Notes: generated from the letters alone by a model not told the origin. A DNA stretch of 64,000 bases from SUG2458 sp051872335 (GCA_051872335.1 JBJEDT010000045.1:62001-126000); one strand, 5' to 3'. Positions 17,541-27,349 are shown, counted from the stretch's first letter. Numbers and translations are program-made.

Positions 17541-18521
17541 ATGTATAAACCATCATTTTCAATAAGCGCAACAATGTTAAACCATTCAATTTTAATTGTA
17601 GAAAAATTAGTTAAAATTGAATCACTTAATTCTTTAGAATCAATGAATATTTTGAGAAGAAATAATAAAATTAACTCTATTCACTCTACACTTGAAATAG
17701 AAGCTAATTCTTTGTCACTAGGTCAAGTAAAAGATATACTATCAGGACACTTAGTAATTGGACCACAAAAAGATATTCAAGAAGTCAAAAATGCTTACAA
17801 AGCATACGATATGATTGATCAATTTGATGGCTATAAAGAAAAAGATTTATTAAAAGCACACGGTATACTTACATACTTAGTTGATGAAGAATCAGGAAAA
17901 TATAGAAACCATGCTGAAGGAGTTAAGGACGGAGATAACGTCATCTTTATTGCTCCATCCGAAAAATTAGTTCCTCAATTAATGAGTGATTTATTTAAAT
18001 GGCTAAAAGAAGATGATGAGACACCATTACTTATTAAATCATGTATCTTTCATTATGAATTTTTATCTATTCATCCTTTTGGTGATGGTAATGGTAGAAC
18101 AGCTAGATTATGGCAAAATGTACTGCTTAATAAATGGAATAAAACATTTCAATATGTTCCTATAGAAACAAGAATTAAAGAATATCAAGATGAATATTAT
18201 AATTCAATATCTCAAAGTCATATCAATGGTAACTCTAATGTATTTATTGAATTTATGTTAAAAGTTATTGATGAATCATTAGATGAAATTTTAATGGTTG
18301 CAACTAAAGAACCAAATAGTATATCTGAACAAGTTAATCGTTTACTTAATATTTTAGAATTTGATATCCCATTATCGGCAAATGAAATAATGTCTAAATT
18401 AGGTATTAAATCAAAAGAAACTTTAAGGGCCACTTATTTAAATCCTGCTATAAAAAATGGACTTGTAAAAATGACTATTCCTGATAAACCAAATAGTAAA
18501 AACCAAAAATACTATAAATAA
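17541..18521 (+). CDS. Fic-domain protein (AMPylase) with C-terminal winged helix
   Basis: 326 residues. The complete Fic motif HPFGDGNGRTAR is at residues 178-189, so AMP transfer is possible. An inhibitory-helix-like segment STLEIEAN (residues 49-56, glutamate E54) lies N-terminal, as in class II Fic proteins that hold themselves inactive. The last 70 residues resemble a winged helix (LSANEIMSKLGIKSKETLRA). I choose the ATG at 17541 because GAGGAGTAGCTTT is directly upstream. Stand-alone Fic proteins of this type modify host-cell or own-cell targets; no partner gene is present. Confidence 0.92.
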   Translation: MYKPSFSISATMLNHSILIVEKLVKIESLNSLESMNILRRNNKINSIHSTLEIEANSLSLGQVKDILSGHLVIGPQKDIQEVKNAYKAYDMIDQFDGYKEKDLLKAHGILTYLVDEESGKYRNHAEGVKDGDNVIFIAPSEKLVPQLMSDLFKWLKEDDETPLLIKSCIFHYEFLSIHPFGDGNGRTARLWQNVLLNKWNKTFQYVPIETRIKEYQDEYYNSISQSHINGNSNVFIEFMLKVIDESLDEILMVATKEPNSISEQVNRLLNILEFDIPLSANEIMSKLGIKSKETLRATYLNPAIKNGLVKMTIPDKPNSKNQKYYK

Positions 18522-18540
18522 ATCATACTTAATAAAATAT

Positions 18541-18567
18541 AAAAAATGGGAATTGTCCCATTTTTTA
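18541..18567. terminator. Bidirectional terminator between Fic and pectate lyase genes
   Basis: AAAAAATGGGA and TCCCATTTTTT pair around a four-base loop, giving a U-tract on either strand between two convergent genes. Confidence 0.85.
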
Positions 18568-20751
18568 TTATTCTATTTTAAATAATTTAATATAGTATAG
18601 ATTTGCTGTATCAGCTTTTGTAATTGTATGACTTCCTGCTTCTAATTCTTTAGTAAATATACCTTCAGTAAATGTATATTTAGTACCATCTATTTTTATA
18701 TTTGTACTTGAACTATTAAATACAAGAGTTAAAGTCATTGAGCTATCAATAGTAAAATTTATCGAAGTTGATGATTCAATCTTTAAACATTGAGTCAATG
18801 TTTTATCTTCATAAGTTACAGTTCCTTTACTTGTAGAAAGATTACCAGTGATTGTAAAGAAACTACTTGTTAAACCTAATTCTGTAAAATTATGTTCTAT
18901 ACTTTCATTAATAACAGGATCAGTATAAGTATTTCCTTCTTCACGTTCTTCTGAATCTGATGGATTACTTTCTCCTCCTTCACTAGGAGTTTGTGAAGAA
19001 GTATTATCAAAGCCAACTTCAACAAGTGAAGATTTATAATTATCTAACTTAGTTTTTAAAGCTTCATTAACACCATAATCAGCATCATCAACTACACTGA
19101 ATTCAAATTTAATATCTCCTCCATCAAGACGGCCTGCATTTTCAATTACATCTTGTTTTGCCTCTTCAGGAGTTTGAACTTCATATTCATACATTTGTAA
19201 ACTGTTAGTATCAAAATTGTCATAAGTTTTTAATCCTTTATATGTTGTAACAGTTGACGGAACTTGTTCATCTCGAGAACTTACAACATATGCATCAAAT
19301 TGAGTATTATCTTCTGAATAAGAAACAAATCTAGTTGCACCTTCTATATAGTTGTTAAAGGCTTTAATGATTCCACCGTCTTCACCAGAAAATGTACCAA
19401 CATTACCATTTGCAATATCAGATCCTTGTTGAGAAATTAACATTGGATACTTACAGTTTCTAAAATAGTTAGCTTCGGCAAAAACACTACCACCAGTAGT
19501 ATTTCCAATTCCATATTTAGCATTACCATCATAGTAATTATTGTAAACGTGAGCACTATATAATCTTACTCGAGGATGTCTTGAATCAGAGTGGTCAAAC
19601 CAGTTATGATGATACGTAACTAAATAACCATTTTCTCCATCATTATTACCTAGTAAACTACATTTTCCAGAATCAAAGAAATGATTATAAGACATTGTTA
19701 TGTAATTTGATTTCTTACAATCAAGAGCTCCATCACCCTTATTTTGATCACTATCTCCTCCAGGTTTACCATAAAATAAATCATTATGATGAACCCAAAT
19801 ATATGTATTACTTTGTTGAATACCAATGTTATCTCCTTCATCAGCATCCGTATTCATAAAGCCAAGGTTTTTAACTTCTATATTACAAGCATTTTTAATT
19901 CTAATACCCCAACCATTAATAGTAGCATCATCACCAACACCTTCTAGTGTCATACCACCATCGTATTTATTGTTACCATCAATTACAATGTCACCCGATA
20001 AAGTAATAGCAGGGTCATTAATTTCACCAATTAATCTTATAGAGATTGGACGATTGTCTTTTCCTTTTTTAAAACCATCCAAGATACTTTGTAAGCCAAT
20101 AAGAGTTTCACTATTACTTCCAGTAACAATATCACATGTAATCGTATCTTTATTTTCATTTGTAACATATAAAACAATAGCATTGTCTTTTAATGTACCA
20201 TCTTTTTTATATGCTCCAGGTACATGACCATTAGAAAAAGAAAAGCCTTCACGATTTTGTGCAGTAACTTTTATATTTTCAATAGTCGAAAAATTATCTT
20301 CATTTAAGCCTTCATCTTCATAAAGAGAAGTTATTTTTACTTCATAAAATCCAGGTGTTAATCCTAAAATATCAGCACGCATATGATGTTCATACTCTCT
20401 AATTAGCATATCATCGATTTTTATATATTCATCTGTAGAACCTTGTATTCTATAAGATACTTCAAAGCATTTGGTAGAACTTATTTTTGAAAAGTTAACA
20501 TAAAGTCCTTCTTCATAACCTTTAACTTTAAGTATATCTAAAGTACCTTTCGTGATGACTTCTTTTTCTTCTTCAATTGGTTCTTCTTGTTCATCACTAC
20601 AAGTATTATCATTATTTGTTTCTTCATTTGAAATATTAGAATCTTCATTATCTATTGAATTATCTACTTGATTATCATTAACTTTACATCCTAAAAGAGA
20701 TGAAGTAGATAAAATGAATAATAATGGTAAAATAAATCTTTTCTTGTGCAT
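18568..20751 (-). CDS. Secreted pectate lyase (PL1-like) lipoprotein
   Basis: 727 residues. The lipobox SSLLGC and an acidic low-complexity spacer come first, then a fibronectin-like module (residues about 65-160), a right-handed beta-helix pectate lyase domain (about 170-500) and a C-terminal carbohydrate-binding-like domain (about 610-727). The catalytic core shows YIWVHHNDLF, the CKKSNYITMSYNHFFDSGK strand and the arginine signature RHPRVR of family PL1. It should cleave pectin by beta-elimination at the cell surface, consistent with life on plant fibre. No transporter or other pectin gene lies beside it. Confidence 0.92.
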   Translation of the reverse strand: MHKKRFILPLLFILSTSSLLGCKVNDNQVDNSIDNEDSNISNEETNNDNTCSDEQEEPIEEEKEVITKGTLDILKVKGYEEGLYVNFSKISSTKCFEVSYRIQGSTDEYIKIDDMLIREYEHHMRADILGLTPGFYEVKITSLYEDEGLNEDNFSTIENIKVTAQNREGFSFSNGHVPGAYKKDGTLKDNAIVLYVTNENKDTITCDIVTGSNSETLIGLQSILDGFKKGKDNRPISIRLIGEINDPAITLSGDIVIDGNNKYDGGMTLEGVGDDATINGWGIRIKNACNIEVKNLGFMNTDADEGDNIGIQQSNTYIWVHHNDLFYGKPGGDSDQNKGDGALDCKKSNYITMSYNHFFDSGKCSLLGNNDGENGYLVTYHHNWFDHSDSRHPRVRLYSAHVYNNYYDGNAKYGIGNTTGGSVFAEANYFRNCKYPMLISQQGSDIANGNVGTFSGEDGGIIKAFNNYIEGATRFVSYSEDNTQFDAYVVSSRDEQVPSTVTTYKGLKTYDNFDTNSLQMYEYEVQTPEEAKQDVIENAGRLDGGDIKFEFSVVDDADYGVNEALKTKLDNYKSSLVEVGFDNTSSQTPSEGGESNPSDSEEREEGNTYTDPVINESIEHNFTELGLTSSFFTITGNLSTSKGTVTYEDKTLTQCLKIESSTSINFTIDSSMTLTLVFNSSSTNIKIDGTKYTFTEGIFTKELEAGSHTITKADTANLYYIKLFKIE

Positions 20752-20899
20752 AATTATAACTCCATAAATAAATTTTATTAATTTCTAAAATTATTAACAA
20801 TGTACTTAATGCACAAAAAATAATATTCCATAAATTTGCCTTTTTTCTATATTTATATTAAACTAAACTTGTTTATTGTTTAGTGAAAGGAATTGAATT

Positions 20900-21622
20900 A
20901 TGTACCCTGAATTATATGGATATCAACACATTATTTATTTAATCATTTTCTTTGGTTTATCTATTTCTTCTTTAATATTAATAAAGAAATATGTGAAATC
21001 AGAAAAGACTTTATCTATTATTTTAAAATCTTTAGGTGGAGCTTTATTAATTTCTATACTCTTAAATAGGTTTAGTATCTTCTATTTTAAATCTAATCCA
21101 CATGATCCTAAACTTTTATTACCTGATTCATATTGTGGATTAACAAGTTTAGTTTTAGCTCTTGCTGTATTATTTGGAAAGAAAGATAATTATGCTTATC
21201 ATTATTTATGGTTAATGGGCATCCTCGGTGGAGGAATTACTGTTTTTTATCCAGACTTTATTGGACAAAATCAATCTTTCTTTTATCTTCCAACTATTAG
21301 TGGTCTTCTTCACCATTCTATAACTCTTTATATTTGTGTATATTTAATTATTTTTGACTTTGTTCATATAACATATAAAAAATGGTATTGTACATTAATT
21401 GGTTTTGCTTTCTATATGACTTACGCTGTATACCTAATTTCACTAATTGGTATTGATGATGCACTTCATATATTTACACCTTTACTTTCAGGAACTCCTT
21501 TATATGCTTGGTTCTTATCAATCTTATATGCTGTTTTATACGCAGTTATTTTATTAGTTATTGAACTAGTTAGAAATCATTTGAATAAAAAAGCACAAAT
21601 TAATGAAGTCGAACCTAAATAA
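20900..21622 (+). CDS. YwaF/TIGR02206-family integral membrane protein
   Basis: 240 residues with seven predicted membrane spans. The pattern LPDSYCGLTSLVLALAVL and HYLWLMGILGGGITVFYPD matches the TIGR02206/YwaF group of Bacillota membrane proteins, whose function is not established. It has its own ribosome site (GAAAGGAATTGAATT) and a terminator shared with the convergent gene; no operon partner. Confidence 0.75.
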   Translation: MYPELYGYQHIIYLIIFFGLSISSLILIKKYVKSEKTLSIILKSLGGALLISILLNRFSIFYFKSNPHDPKLLLPDSYCGLTSLVLALAVLFGKKDNYAYHYLWLMGILGGGITVFYPDFIGQNQSFFYLPTISGLLHHSITLYICVYLIIFDFVHITYKKWYCTLIGFAFYMTYAVYLISLIGIDDALHIFTPLLSGTPLYAWFLSILYAVLYAVILLVIELVRNHLNKKAQINEVEPK

Positions 21623-21638
21623 CTAATACAAAAATTAA

Positions 21639-21673
21639 AGACACTTACTTTCAAAGCAAGTGTCTATTTTTTT
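21639..21673. terminator. Bidirectional terminator
   Basis: The stem AGACACTT/AAGTGTCT (21639-21646 with 21658-21665) is followed by A then T7 on the plus strand; the minus strand also has a T-rich tail. It separates two convergent genes and overlaps the end of the minus-strand one. Confidence 0.8.
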
Positions 21674-22844
21674 ACTCTTTACTTTCAGGTTCTTTTACTA
21701 CAACCTTAGCTTTTGGCTTTCTAGTTGGTTTTTTTACTTCTTCAACTTTAGAAGAATCATCTAAAGAAGGTTCTTTATTTTCTTCTACTTCAGGAGCTTT
21801 TGCTTTTTTTGTTCTTGGTTTTTTTACTTTTTCTACTGAAGCTTCTTCTTTATCTTCTTCTTTATCTTCTAGTAGTTCTTCAGCTTCTTTTGTAATTTTA
21901 CCATTAATTGCTTTTTTAAGTTCTTTTACTAAATGACCTAGTTTTACTGTATCTTCTTTATATTGATAAGTTGGTTCAACTTTAAATGGATCAAGTAAAG
22001 GTAAAACCATCATGTCATTAGTGTAAGATAAACAAACATATAAAGCATTAGATTTAATACAAAAACAAATATCTTCTAATAATGAATTAGGTTCAAATGC
22101 TTTAATTGCATCAAGAACACCTTTAGTTAGTACTTTATTAAATTGTTTGTTTGATGACCAAACAATAATATTTGAAGGTTGACCAGGAACAATAATTTGG
22201 TCTAAGCCATCTAAGTCATTAGGTCCTGCTCCATTTTGAGCTTCAGGTCCCATATAGACAAGAGTTTTACCATTAACCTCTTTATCTAATTGAATCATAA
22301 AATATTTTCCTAAAAAGGCTGTTTCAGTTACTTTATTTGTTGTTACTCGAGCAACGGCATCAGCTGCTTTAAAATATAATCCACCAACTTGTCCATAAAT
22401 TGAATTACGAGATCCAAGGTGAGTAACGTTTAAAACAAATCCACCATTTACAAATTCTTCAGGTTGAAGCTTTTCAAATGGATGAGAAACGACATCAACA
22501 TAATCTACATTATTGTTAAATACAAATTTTGTTTGAGTGTTATAAAAATAATCAATGTAATCATTTGTCATCTTATCAACTTTTTTACGTTTCATAGATG
22601 AATAAACAATTGTAAAAATAATTAATGCAACCATTACAATCAAAGCTATAACAATATATTTCATTAAGAAAATATAAGTTAAAATTAGAGCTAAGAATGT
22701 AACACCTAATATAACACTATTAATTACTTTTTGCTTATTGTATTCTCGAGCAAATAATAATCTTTTTTCTTCAATAGCAACATATAATGGATCATCACTA
22801 ATATGAACTTCTTCAATTTCAGTTTCTTTTTTTTCTTTTTTCAT
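21672..22844 (-). CDS. Membrane protein with DUF3137-like domain and Lys-rich tail
   Basis: 390 residues: two transmembrane helices (about residues 43-85), a soluble domain of about 200 residues resembling the DUF3137 pattern (VSHPFEKLQPEEFVNGGF, then AAYARV-like and MIQLDKEVNGKTLVY blocks), and a C-terminal 70 residues of alternating Lys/Glu/Pro. The DUF3137 link is tentative. A ribosome site (CGAAAGGACTGAAATT) precedes the ATG. Single gene; role unknown. Confidence 0.6.
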   Translation of the reverse strand: MKKEKKETEIEEVHISDDPLYVAIEEKRLLFAREYNKQKVINSVILGVTFLALILTYIFLMKYIVIALIVMVALIIFTIVYSSMKRKKVDKMTNDYIDYFYNTQTKFVFNNNVDYVDVVSHPFEKLQPEEFVNGGFVLNVTHLGSRNSIYGQVGGLYFKAADAVARVTTNKVTETAFLGKYFMIQLDKEVNGKTLVYMGPEAQNGAGPNDLDGLDQIIVPGQPSNIIVWSSNKQFNKVLTKGVLDAIKAFEPNSLLEDICFCIKSNALYVCLSYTNDMMVLPLLDPFKVEPTYQYKEDTVKLGHLVKELKKAINGKITKEAEELLEDKEEDKEEASVEKVKKPRTKKAKAPEVEENKEPSLDDSSKVEEVKKPTRKPKAKVVVKEPESKE

Positions 22845-22952
22845 AATTTCAGTCCTTTCGCTGTTGATAGTATTATACCACGCAATTATATTTTTTAAAG
22901 ATAAAGTAAATAGACAAATATTTAAATTAGTCTATATATTAAAATAAAAATC

Positions 22953-23310
22953 TCATGACATTAATAAGTACATAATAGTGTTAATTATTAGACTATTTTT
23001 AGTTTTTACATCTTTATTATAAATTTCTCCAATTATGTCCTTAGTATATAATTGTTTTGAAGTTAAATCATCAAACTCAATCGTCTTAAGAAATCCGCCT
23101 CCAATAATATAAGAATTAAACTCTTCATAAATATTGTCATTAATTTTCTTGTTAAAATATTTCTTCATTTCAAGATATTCAGAAAAAACTAATTGATAAG
23201 TATCAAAAGAAATATATCTTCATGTTAATTTAGTTGAAATCTCATTACTTAAAAGATATAAATTAGATCCAGTTAAGAAAATAGAATATTCTTTAATAAT
23301 AAATTATCAT
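22953..23310 (-). pseudogene. Remnant of a DUF4143-type AAA ATPase
   Basis: On the minus strand, pieces in different frames and with internal stops still read IFLTGSNLYLLSNEISTKL, then RYISFDTYQLVFSEYLEM, then YIIGGGFLKTIEFDDLTSKQ and DIIGEIYNKDVK. These correspond, in order, to the sensor, post-sensor and helical segments of AAA_14/DUF4143 ATPases. The Walker A end and the C-terminal domain are missing. It lies 300 bases from an intact member of the same superfamily but differs from it in sequence. Confidence 0.65.
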
Positions 23311-23630
23311 ATTCAAATTCAGTACTTTTTTATATACCATTTGGAATTATCATATATACTTTCGAATCCAGAAACAATGTTAGTTTTACTATTTGATATT
23401 CTTGAAAGAAAAGTAATTTATGAACTCTTTCTGCATCTAAAATATAAAATGATATACGATAGTAAAAACAAGATAAAAAATGCAGATAATTTCATAAATC
23501 CTATTAGGGATTTTCTTGTTATTTTTAACAAAAGATGAAGATTTTTAAGACGAATATAATTATTTTTTATATATGATTGTCCTGCTTCCAACTGAACTGC
23601 AGATTATTTTTTTTGATTTTCGAATAATTA
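23311..23630. other. AT-rich non-coding stretch, probable decayed DNA
   Basis: About 320 bases between the ATPase remnant and the intact ATPase gene. An open frame at 23341-23538 on the plus strand has no ribosome site and no recognisable protein pattern. The stretch is probably the lost 5' part of the remnant and later drift. Confidence 0.4.
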
Positions 23631-24929
23631 TTAATTTTTTAAGCATCCAATAGGTACCACATATACCCCGTTTTCATCAATGTAAGCTGTTTGTGTAGCT
23701 GTAACAATCATTAAAAATGAAGGCTTTGGATGATTTTTATTATCAATATCATTAGCCAATTCAATTAGTTTCTTTGACGCCGCTTCTATTTCTTCTTGAT
23801 TACATAACTTTACTTCAACAAGTGCCCATGATTCATCTTCAAACACTATAACAGCGTCCGCTTCCCTTTCTGCTTTATCTCTATAATGATACACATTGGC
23901 TTCAATTGAGTCACAGTATATTCTTAAATCTCTTATAACTAATGATTCAAATAGTAGACCAAAAGTATTCATATCTAAAAACATATTATCTTCAGAAAGA
24001 TTTAATGCCGCTGCTGCAATAGAAGGATCAACAAAATGCCTAGTATTTTTAGTTCTTATTGCGGTTTTGCTTCTTAAATTAGGATTCCAAGCTTCTAGTT
24101 CTTCAATAACAAATAATCTTTCTAATGCTAAAATATATTTTTTAAATGTATCCTTATCCAATTCATCTCCATTTGATTTTGCATCTTCTCTAATGGTTTC
24201 ATTTGATGCTTCTGATGAGATACATCTAGAGTAAGATCGTAATATTTTTTTAGCCCTATTTATGTCTTTTCTTAGTGGAATATCAGAGAGTGAGAAAATG
24301 TCTTCATTTACTAATCCACTATAAAATGTTTTCACTTGTTGAAGGGCAATATCTTTTTCTTCACCAATCGAAAGAGGCCATCCACCGCGGCAAATATAAA
24401 AAGAATAATCATGCAAAGTTTTATCACATATAGTAGGTTTAAAAATGCCATCTTTAAGTCCTAGCAAAGATACACTCCCGTTGCTATCCCCGGTCTCATA
24501 AAGAGACATAGTTCTCATAAGTTTCTTTATTATTCTCCCTGTGCCAGTATGTTTTTCATTTTCTTCACCATAGAAAGATTTATCAATAGTTGCATCAGTA
24601 ACACTCCCTGTCAATATGAATTGTCCAAATGTTCCATTTTCATCTATTTTTTCTTTCAAGCTATTCCAAATAAAAGAAATTATTTGCCATTCATCAATTA
24701 ATAATGGCTTTTGTCCATAATCTAATAATGTCTCAGGTGATTGTTTCGCAATTGGAACGAATTGGTCTCTAACACTTTTTTTCATTAAATCAATTGTGGT
24801 TTTTGCATATCGTCTAGCAGTTCTTGATTTCCCACACCACTTTGGACCTACGATTTGTACTGCACCAACACTTCTTAAGTAAAATTCGAGTTGTTTGTCA
24901 AATAATCTATCTATATACTTTTTTTCCAT
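23631..24929 (-). CDS. AAA ATPase with DUF4143 domain
   Basis: 432 residues. Walker A GPKWCGKSRTA begins near residue 28, Walker B LLIDEWQ near 75 and the sensor FILTGSV near 104; DUF4143 follows, with the nuclease-like C-terminal pattern YRDKAEREADAVIVFEDE...ALVEVK (D, ExK) of PD-(D/E)XK-fold proteins. These ATPases are abundant in gut bacteria, with unproven roles in defence or stress. Gene is complete and single. Two further relatives in the window (22953-23310, 42465-42695) are ruined. Confidence 0.85.
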   Translation of the reverse strand: MEKKYIDRLFDKQLEFYLRSVGAVQIVGPKWCGKSRTARRYAKTTIDLMKKSVRDQFVPIAKQSPETLLDYGQKPLLIDEWQIISFIWNSLKEKIDENGTFGQFILTGSVTDATIDKSFYGEENEKHTGTGRIIKKLMRTMSLYETGDSNGSVSLLGLKDGIFKPTICDKTLHDYSFYICRGGWPLSIGEEKDIALQQVKTFYSGLVNEDIFSLSDIPLRKDINRAKKILRSYSRCISSEASNETIREDAKSNGDELDKDTFKKYILALERLFVIEELEAWNPNLRSKTAIRTKNTRHFVDPSIAAAALNLSEDNMFLDMNTFGLLFESLVIRDLRIYCDSIEANVYHYRDKAEREADAVIVFEDESWALVEVKLCNQEEIEAASKKLIELANDIDNKNHPKPSFLMIVTATQTAYIDENGVYVVPIGCLKN

Positions 24930-24969
24930 ATTTTAACCTCATAAATATTATACACCTTTATAATTTAAC

Positions 24970-25003
24970 CGCAAGTTTGGATTAAATTAAATCGCAAGTT
25001 TGG
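24970..25003. repeat. Two direct repeats CGCAAGTTTGG upstream of the ATPase gene
   Basis: CGCAAGTTTGG occurs at 24970-24980 and 24993-25003, 23 bases apart, about 40-70 bases upstream of the ATPase start. The spacing of roughly two helical turns is what one expects of a regulator binding site. An inverted copy of part of it (ACTTGCCAAAC) is at 25149-25159. Confidence 0.4.
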
Positions 25004-25083
25004 CAAGTGATAAATCAATATTTTGGAGTTTAAATTATGAATAATAAAATTACCAATTAATCTATTTGATATACAAATTTTTA

Positions 25084-25267
25084 ACGAAGAAAAAAATTAA
25101 CGGGTTTAACACTTGTATCAAAGTCTTTCTTTGAATATGATAAAGTTAACTTGCCAAACGAAAAAGCGTATATACATTTAGGAAAACTCCTATTTGTAAC
25201 TACGCTATTTTTATACGGAAATAAAATCCTTAATGATCTTGATACTTTTATTAAGAATATAAACTAA
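25084..25267 (+). other. Short open frame without start, possible gene fragment
   Basis: Sixty codons run open from a TAA at 25081 to a stop at 25265-25267, with a protein-like composition (SKSFFEYDKVNLPNEKAYIH, then KLLFVTTLFLYGNKILNDLD) but no ATG. It may be the 3' tail of a lost gene, fitting the decayed character of 22.9-25.3 kb. It overlaps the end of the convergent lipoprotein gene by four bases. I recognise no family. Confidence 0.3.
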
Positions 25268-26001
25268 GCTAATTCAATATTCCAAACAATATTATATGTA
25301 ATTTCAAAATTTGGATAAGATTCACTATTAAGTGGAACTTCTAATCTATAAGATTCATCTAAAATTGGCTTTCCGTCATTTTCTTTTATTATTGAAACCT
25401 TAAATGATGGAACTTCATCAAGAAAATATTCATCATTCTTACTTGTTGAAAAACTTCCACTAGAAGCAGTAAATCCTATACTTTCTTCATTAGTTTTATT
25501 ATATTCATATATCTGAAAATCGATTGGTAACATTCCTGAATATTCAGCATTTTGGTCAATTGAATAAGTTATATTATTAAATGTAAGAGTCTTTTCAGTT
25601 TCATTACCTATTGTAATTTTTCCTAAACTAGAAAGATTAGGAAGCTTTGTTTCAAAAACTTGAGTTGCTTCATCAACTGATGTAGGAATATTTTCACTCA
25701 CATTGAACTTAGCCCAATCAATTTTATTATTGTTGAGTAGTCCTTGAATTAGTTCATCATAAGTAACTGTTTCTCCATAAATACTTAAGTCACTTGAATT
25801 TAACCAATCATTTAATAAATCAGAATTTCCTGCGACATCATAAGCTACATTTGCGTAAGAAGATTCAAAATCATATGAGGCATATAAAGTTGTTTCATAC
25901 AAACTTGCTTTAACACCAGTATGATTGTTATTGGAACAAGATGGTAATAATATTGTTGGAATAAATAAGAATAGTGCAAATCTAAAATTATTCTTTCTCA
26001 T
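25264..26001 (-). CDS. Secreted lipoprotein of unknown function
   Basis: About 245 residues with signal peptide and lipobox (LLPSCS), then a beta-rich domain with many Asn, Ser and Glu residues. The ending (FEITYNIVWNIEL) recalls C-terminal strands of BspA-associated lipoproteins but no LRR is present. I take the ATG at 26001, preceded by GGAGGCTTTT; the longer frame at 26013 includes that site. Stands alone. Confidence 0.65.
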   Translation of the reverse strand: MRKNNFRFALFLFIPTILLPSCSNNNHTGVKASLYETTLYASYDFESSYANVAYDVAGNSDLLNDWLNSSDLSIYGETVTYDELIQGLLNNNKIDWAKFNVSENIPTSVDEATQVFETKLPNLSSLGKITIGNETEKTLTFNNITYSIDQNAEYSGMLPIDFQIYEYNKTNEESIGFTASSGSFSTSKNDEYFLDEVPSFKVSIIKENDGKPILDESYRLEVPLNSESYPNFEITYNIVWNIELA

Positions 26002-26088
26002 AAAAGCCTCCATTTATAATTTAATTTTACTAAATTAGATACATTAATGCAAATTTTAGTAAAGTCTTGACTTTGCTTCATACAAAAT

Positions 26089-26132
26089 AAAAAAATCATA
26101 TATTATTATTTCAAACCGTAATAATATATGAT
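26089..26132 (-). terminator. Terminator downstream of the thiamine transporter gene
   Basis: A perfect 14-bp stem (26095-26108 with 26119-26132) with a 10-base loop, followed by T7 broken by one A on the minus strand. Confidence 0.85.
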
Positions 26133-26205
26133 TCTTGTTAATATTTAGTTTAATAATATAAAATCAACAAAATATACTAAAGCTAAAGGAATAATAATAG
26201 TAATG

Positions 26206-27294
26206 TTATTTTACTGGATATAATTTATTGATTTTAGCAATAGGTATGAATAATAATTCCATTGCTACAAGAGATACTGCTCCAGTTACAAAAACATAAA
26301 TATAATTATAAGCTGCTGCTGCAACTAAAGTATAACCATAGTTAACCATAGAAGAAACACTTGAACCGATAAATCTAATTACTGAAGCACCAATTACTCC
26401 AAAAGCAATATAAAGGAATCCAAGTTTAGAATATCCTTTTTCATTATCGACAAAACATAATGGTTTAAAAAATCCAAGAACTGCACATCCTCCAAAGCCT
26501 ATTAAGTAGTCAAATGGATAAGTATTAAATCCATAACCATCAGTAATACATGTGATTAAACCATAGATAAATGCAGAAGCAATAAATGCTTTTGTTGGTC
26601 CTTTTCTTAAAGCAATTACAAATAAAGGTATTAATCCAAGATTAATTGAACCACCAGTTGCTCCAATTTTAATATTTATAAATTGAAGTACAATTGCTAA
26701 AGCTGATAAAACAGCAATTTCTGACATATCTTTAACATCAATTGTGTCTTTTGATGAAGCAACTGAGAAACACATAATAGCTGAAGCAAATGCGAAAATT
26801 GAAGACCAAGTACAACCAAATGTGATCTTTGTTTCAGCACAAGAAGCTACATCTTCCCAAACCCAAGCATAATCTGCATTAAAGTTTTCTTTTAATAAAG
26901 ATTGAGTTAAAGCAACATTGTATAAACTATTAGTTGTTAAAAATAAAACACCAACACAAAGAAGAATTAATGTTGAACCTATATAGAAGTTTTTATGGAC
27001 AAATTTTCCTAATATAGTTAATGGAATTGCTAAGAATCCTAAACCATAAAGAACAAAAAATGGCCAAGAAGTGCCTTCTTTTACAGATTGAAAAATATTA
27101 AGTGTTTCGCGGCTATGTGCCTTTGAAATCTCGTAATAATCCCCCCATTCAGGATCATTAACAAAAGTAGCAACTGCACCTTTTGTTGTTACAAGATTAG
27201 TAAATATCCCAACTAATAAAAGGACTTCACATAAGATTGCTAAAAGGAAAATAAAATTATCTTTTAGCCATGAGTTAAATTTTTCTTTTTCCAT
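26206..27294 (-). CDS. thiT: Thiamine ECF transporter substrate-binding protein (ThiT-like) with N-terminal extension
   Basis: About 362 residues, roughly twice the length of a normal ThiT. The C-terminal half (about residues 185-362) has the S-component pattern LSALAIVLQFINIKIGATGGSINLGLIPLF and the YPFDYLIGFGG region; the N-terminal half adds four membrane spans and a loop, not part of known ThiT. A TPP riboswitch directly upstream supports thiamine (or a precursor) as substrate. The energising EcfA/EcfT units are not in the window. The start is the ATG at 27294, inside the U-tract of the attenuator, since upstream in-frame starts lie in the hairpin. Confidence 0.85.
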   Translation of the reverse strand: MEKEKFNSWLKDNFIFLLAILCEVLLLVGIFTNLVTTKGAVATFVNDPEWGDYYEISKAHSRETLNIFQSVKEGTSWPFFVLYGLGFLAIPLTILGKFVHKNFYIGSTLILLCVGVLFLTTNSLYNVALTQSLLKENFNADYAWVWEDVASCAETKITFGCTWSSIFAFASAIMCFSVASSKDTIDVKDMSEIAVLSALAIVLQFINIKIGATGGSINLGLIPLFVIALRKGPTKAFIASAFIYGLITCITDGYGFNTYPFDYLIGFGGCAVLGFFKPLCFVDNEKGYSKLGFLYIAFGVIGASVIRFIGSSVSSMVNYGYTLVAAAAYNYIYVFVTGAVSLVAMELLFIPIAKINKLYPVK

Positions 27295-27297
27295 ATA

Positions 27298-27326
27298 AAA
27301 ATCCCACTTTCTTGCCATTGTGGGAC
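27298..27326 (-). terminator. Attenuator terminator of the TPP riboswitch
   Basis: On the minus strand TCCCAC and GTGGGA (27320-27325 with 27302-27307) form a stem followed by TTTTTA, just before the transporter ATG. The 5' arm can instead pair with GTGGGA at the 5' edge of the aptamer (27423-27428), giving a plausible on/off switch. Confidence 0.75.
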
Positions 27327-27349
27327 TATTTGAAAACAATATAAATAAA

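Noticed and set aside
23341..23538. 65-residue plus-strand frame as a gene
   Set aside because: No ribosome site, no recognisable pattern, lies in a decayed region.
25149..25159. Inverted repeat partner of 24998-25008 as ends of a mini-transposon
   Set aside because: The two 11-bp copies are imperfect in context, have no target duplication, and the enclosed 150 bases show no transposon feature; kept only as a weak repeat note.
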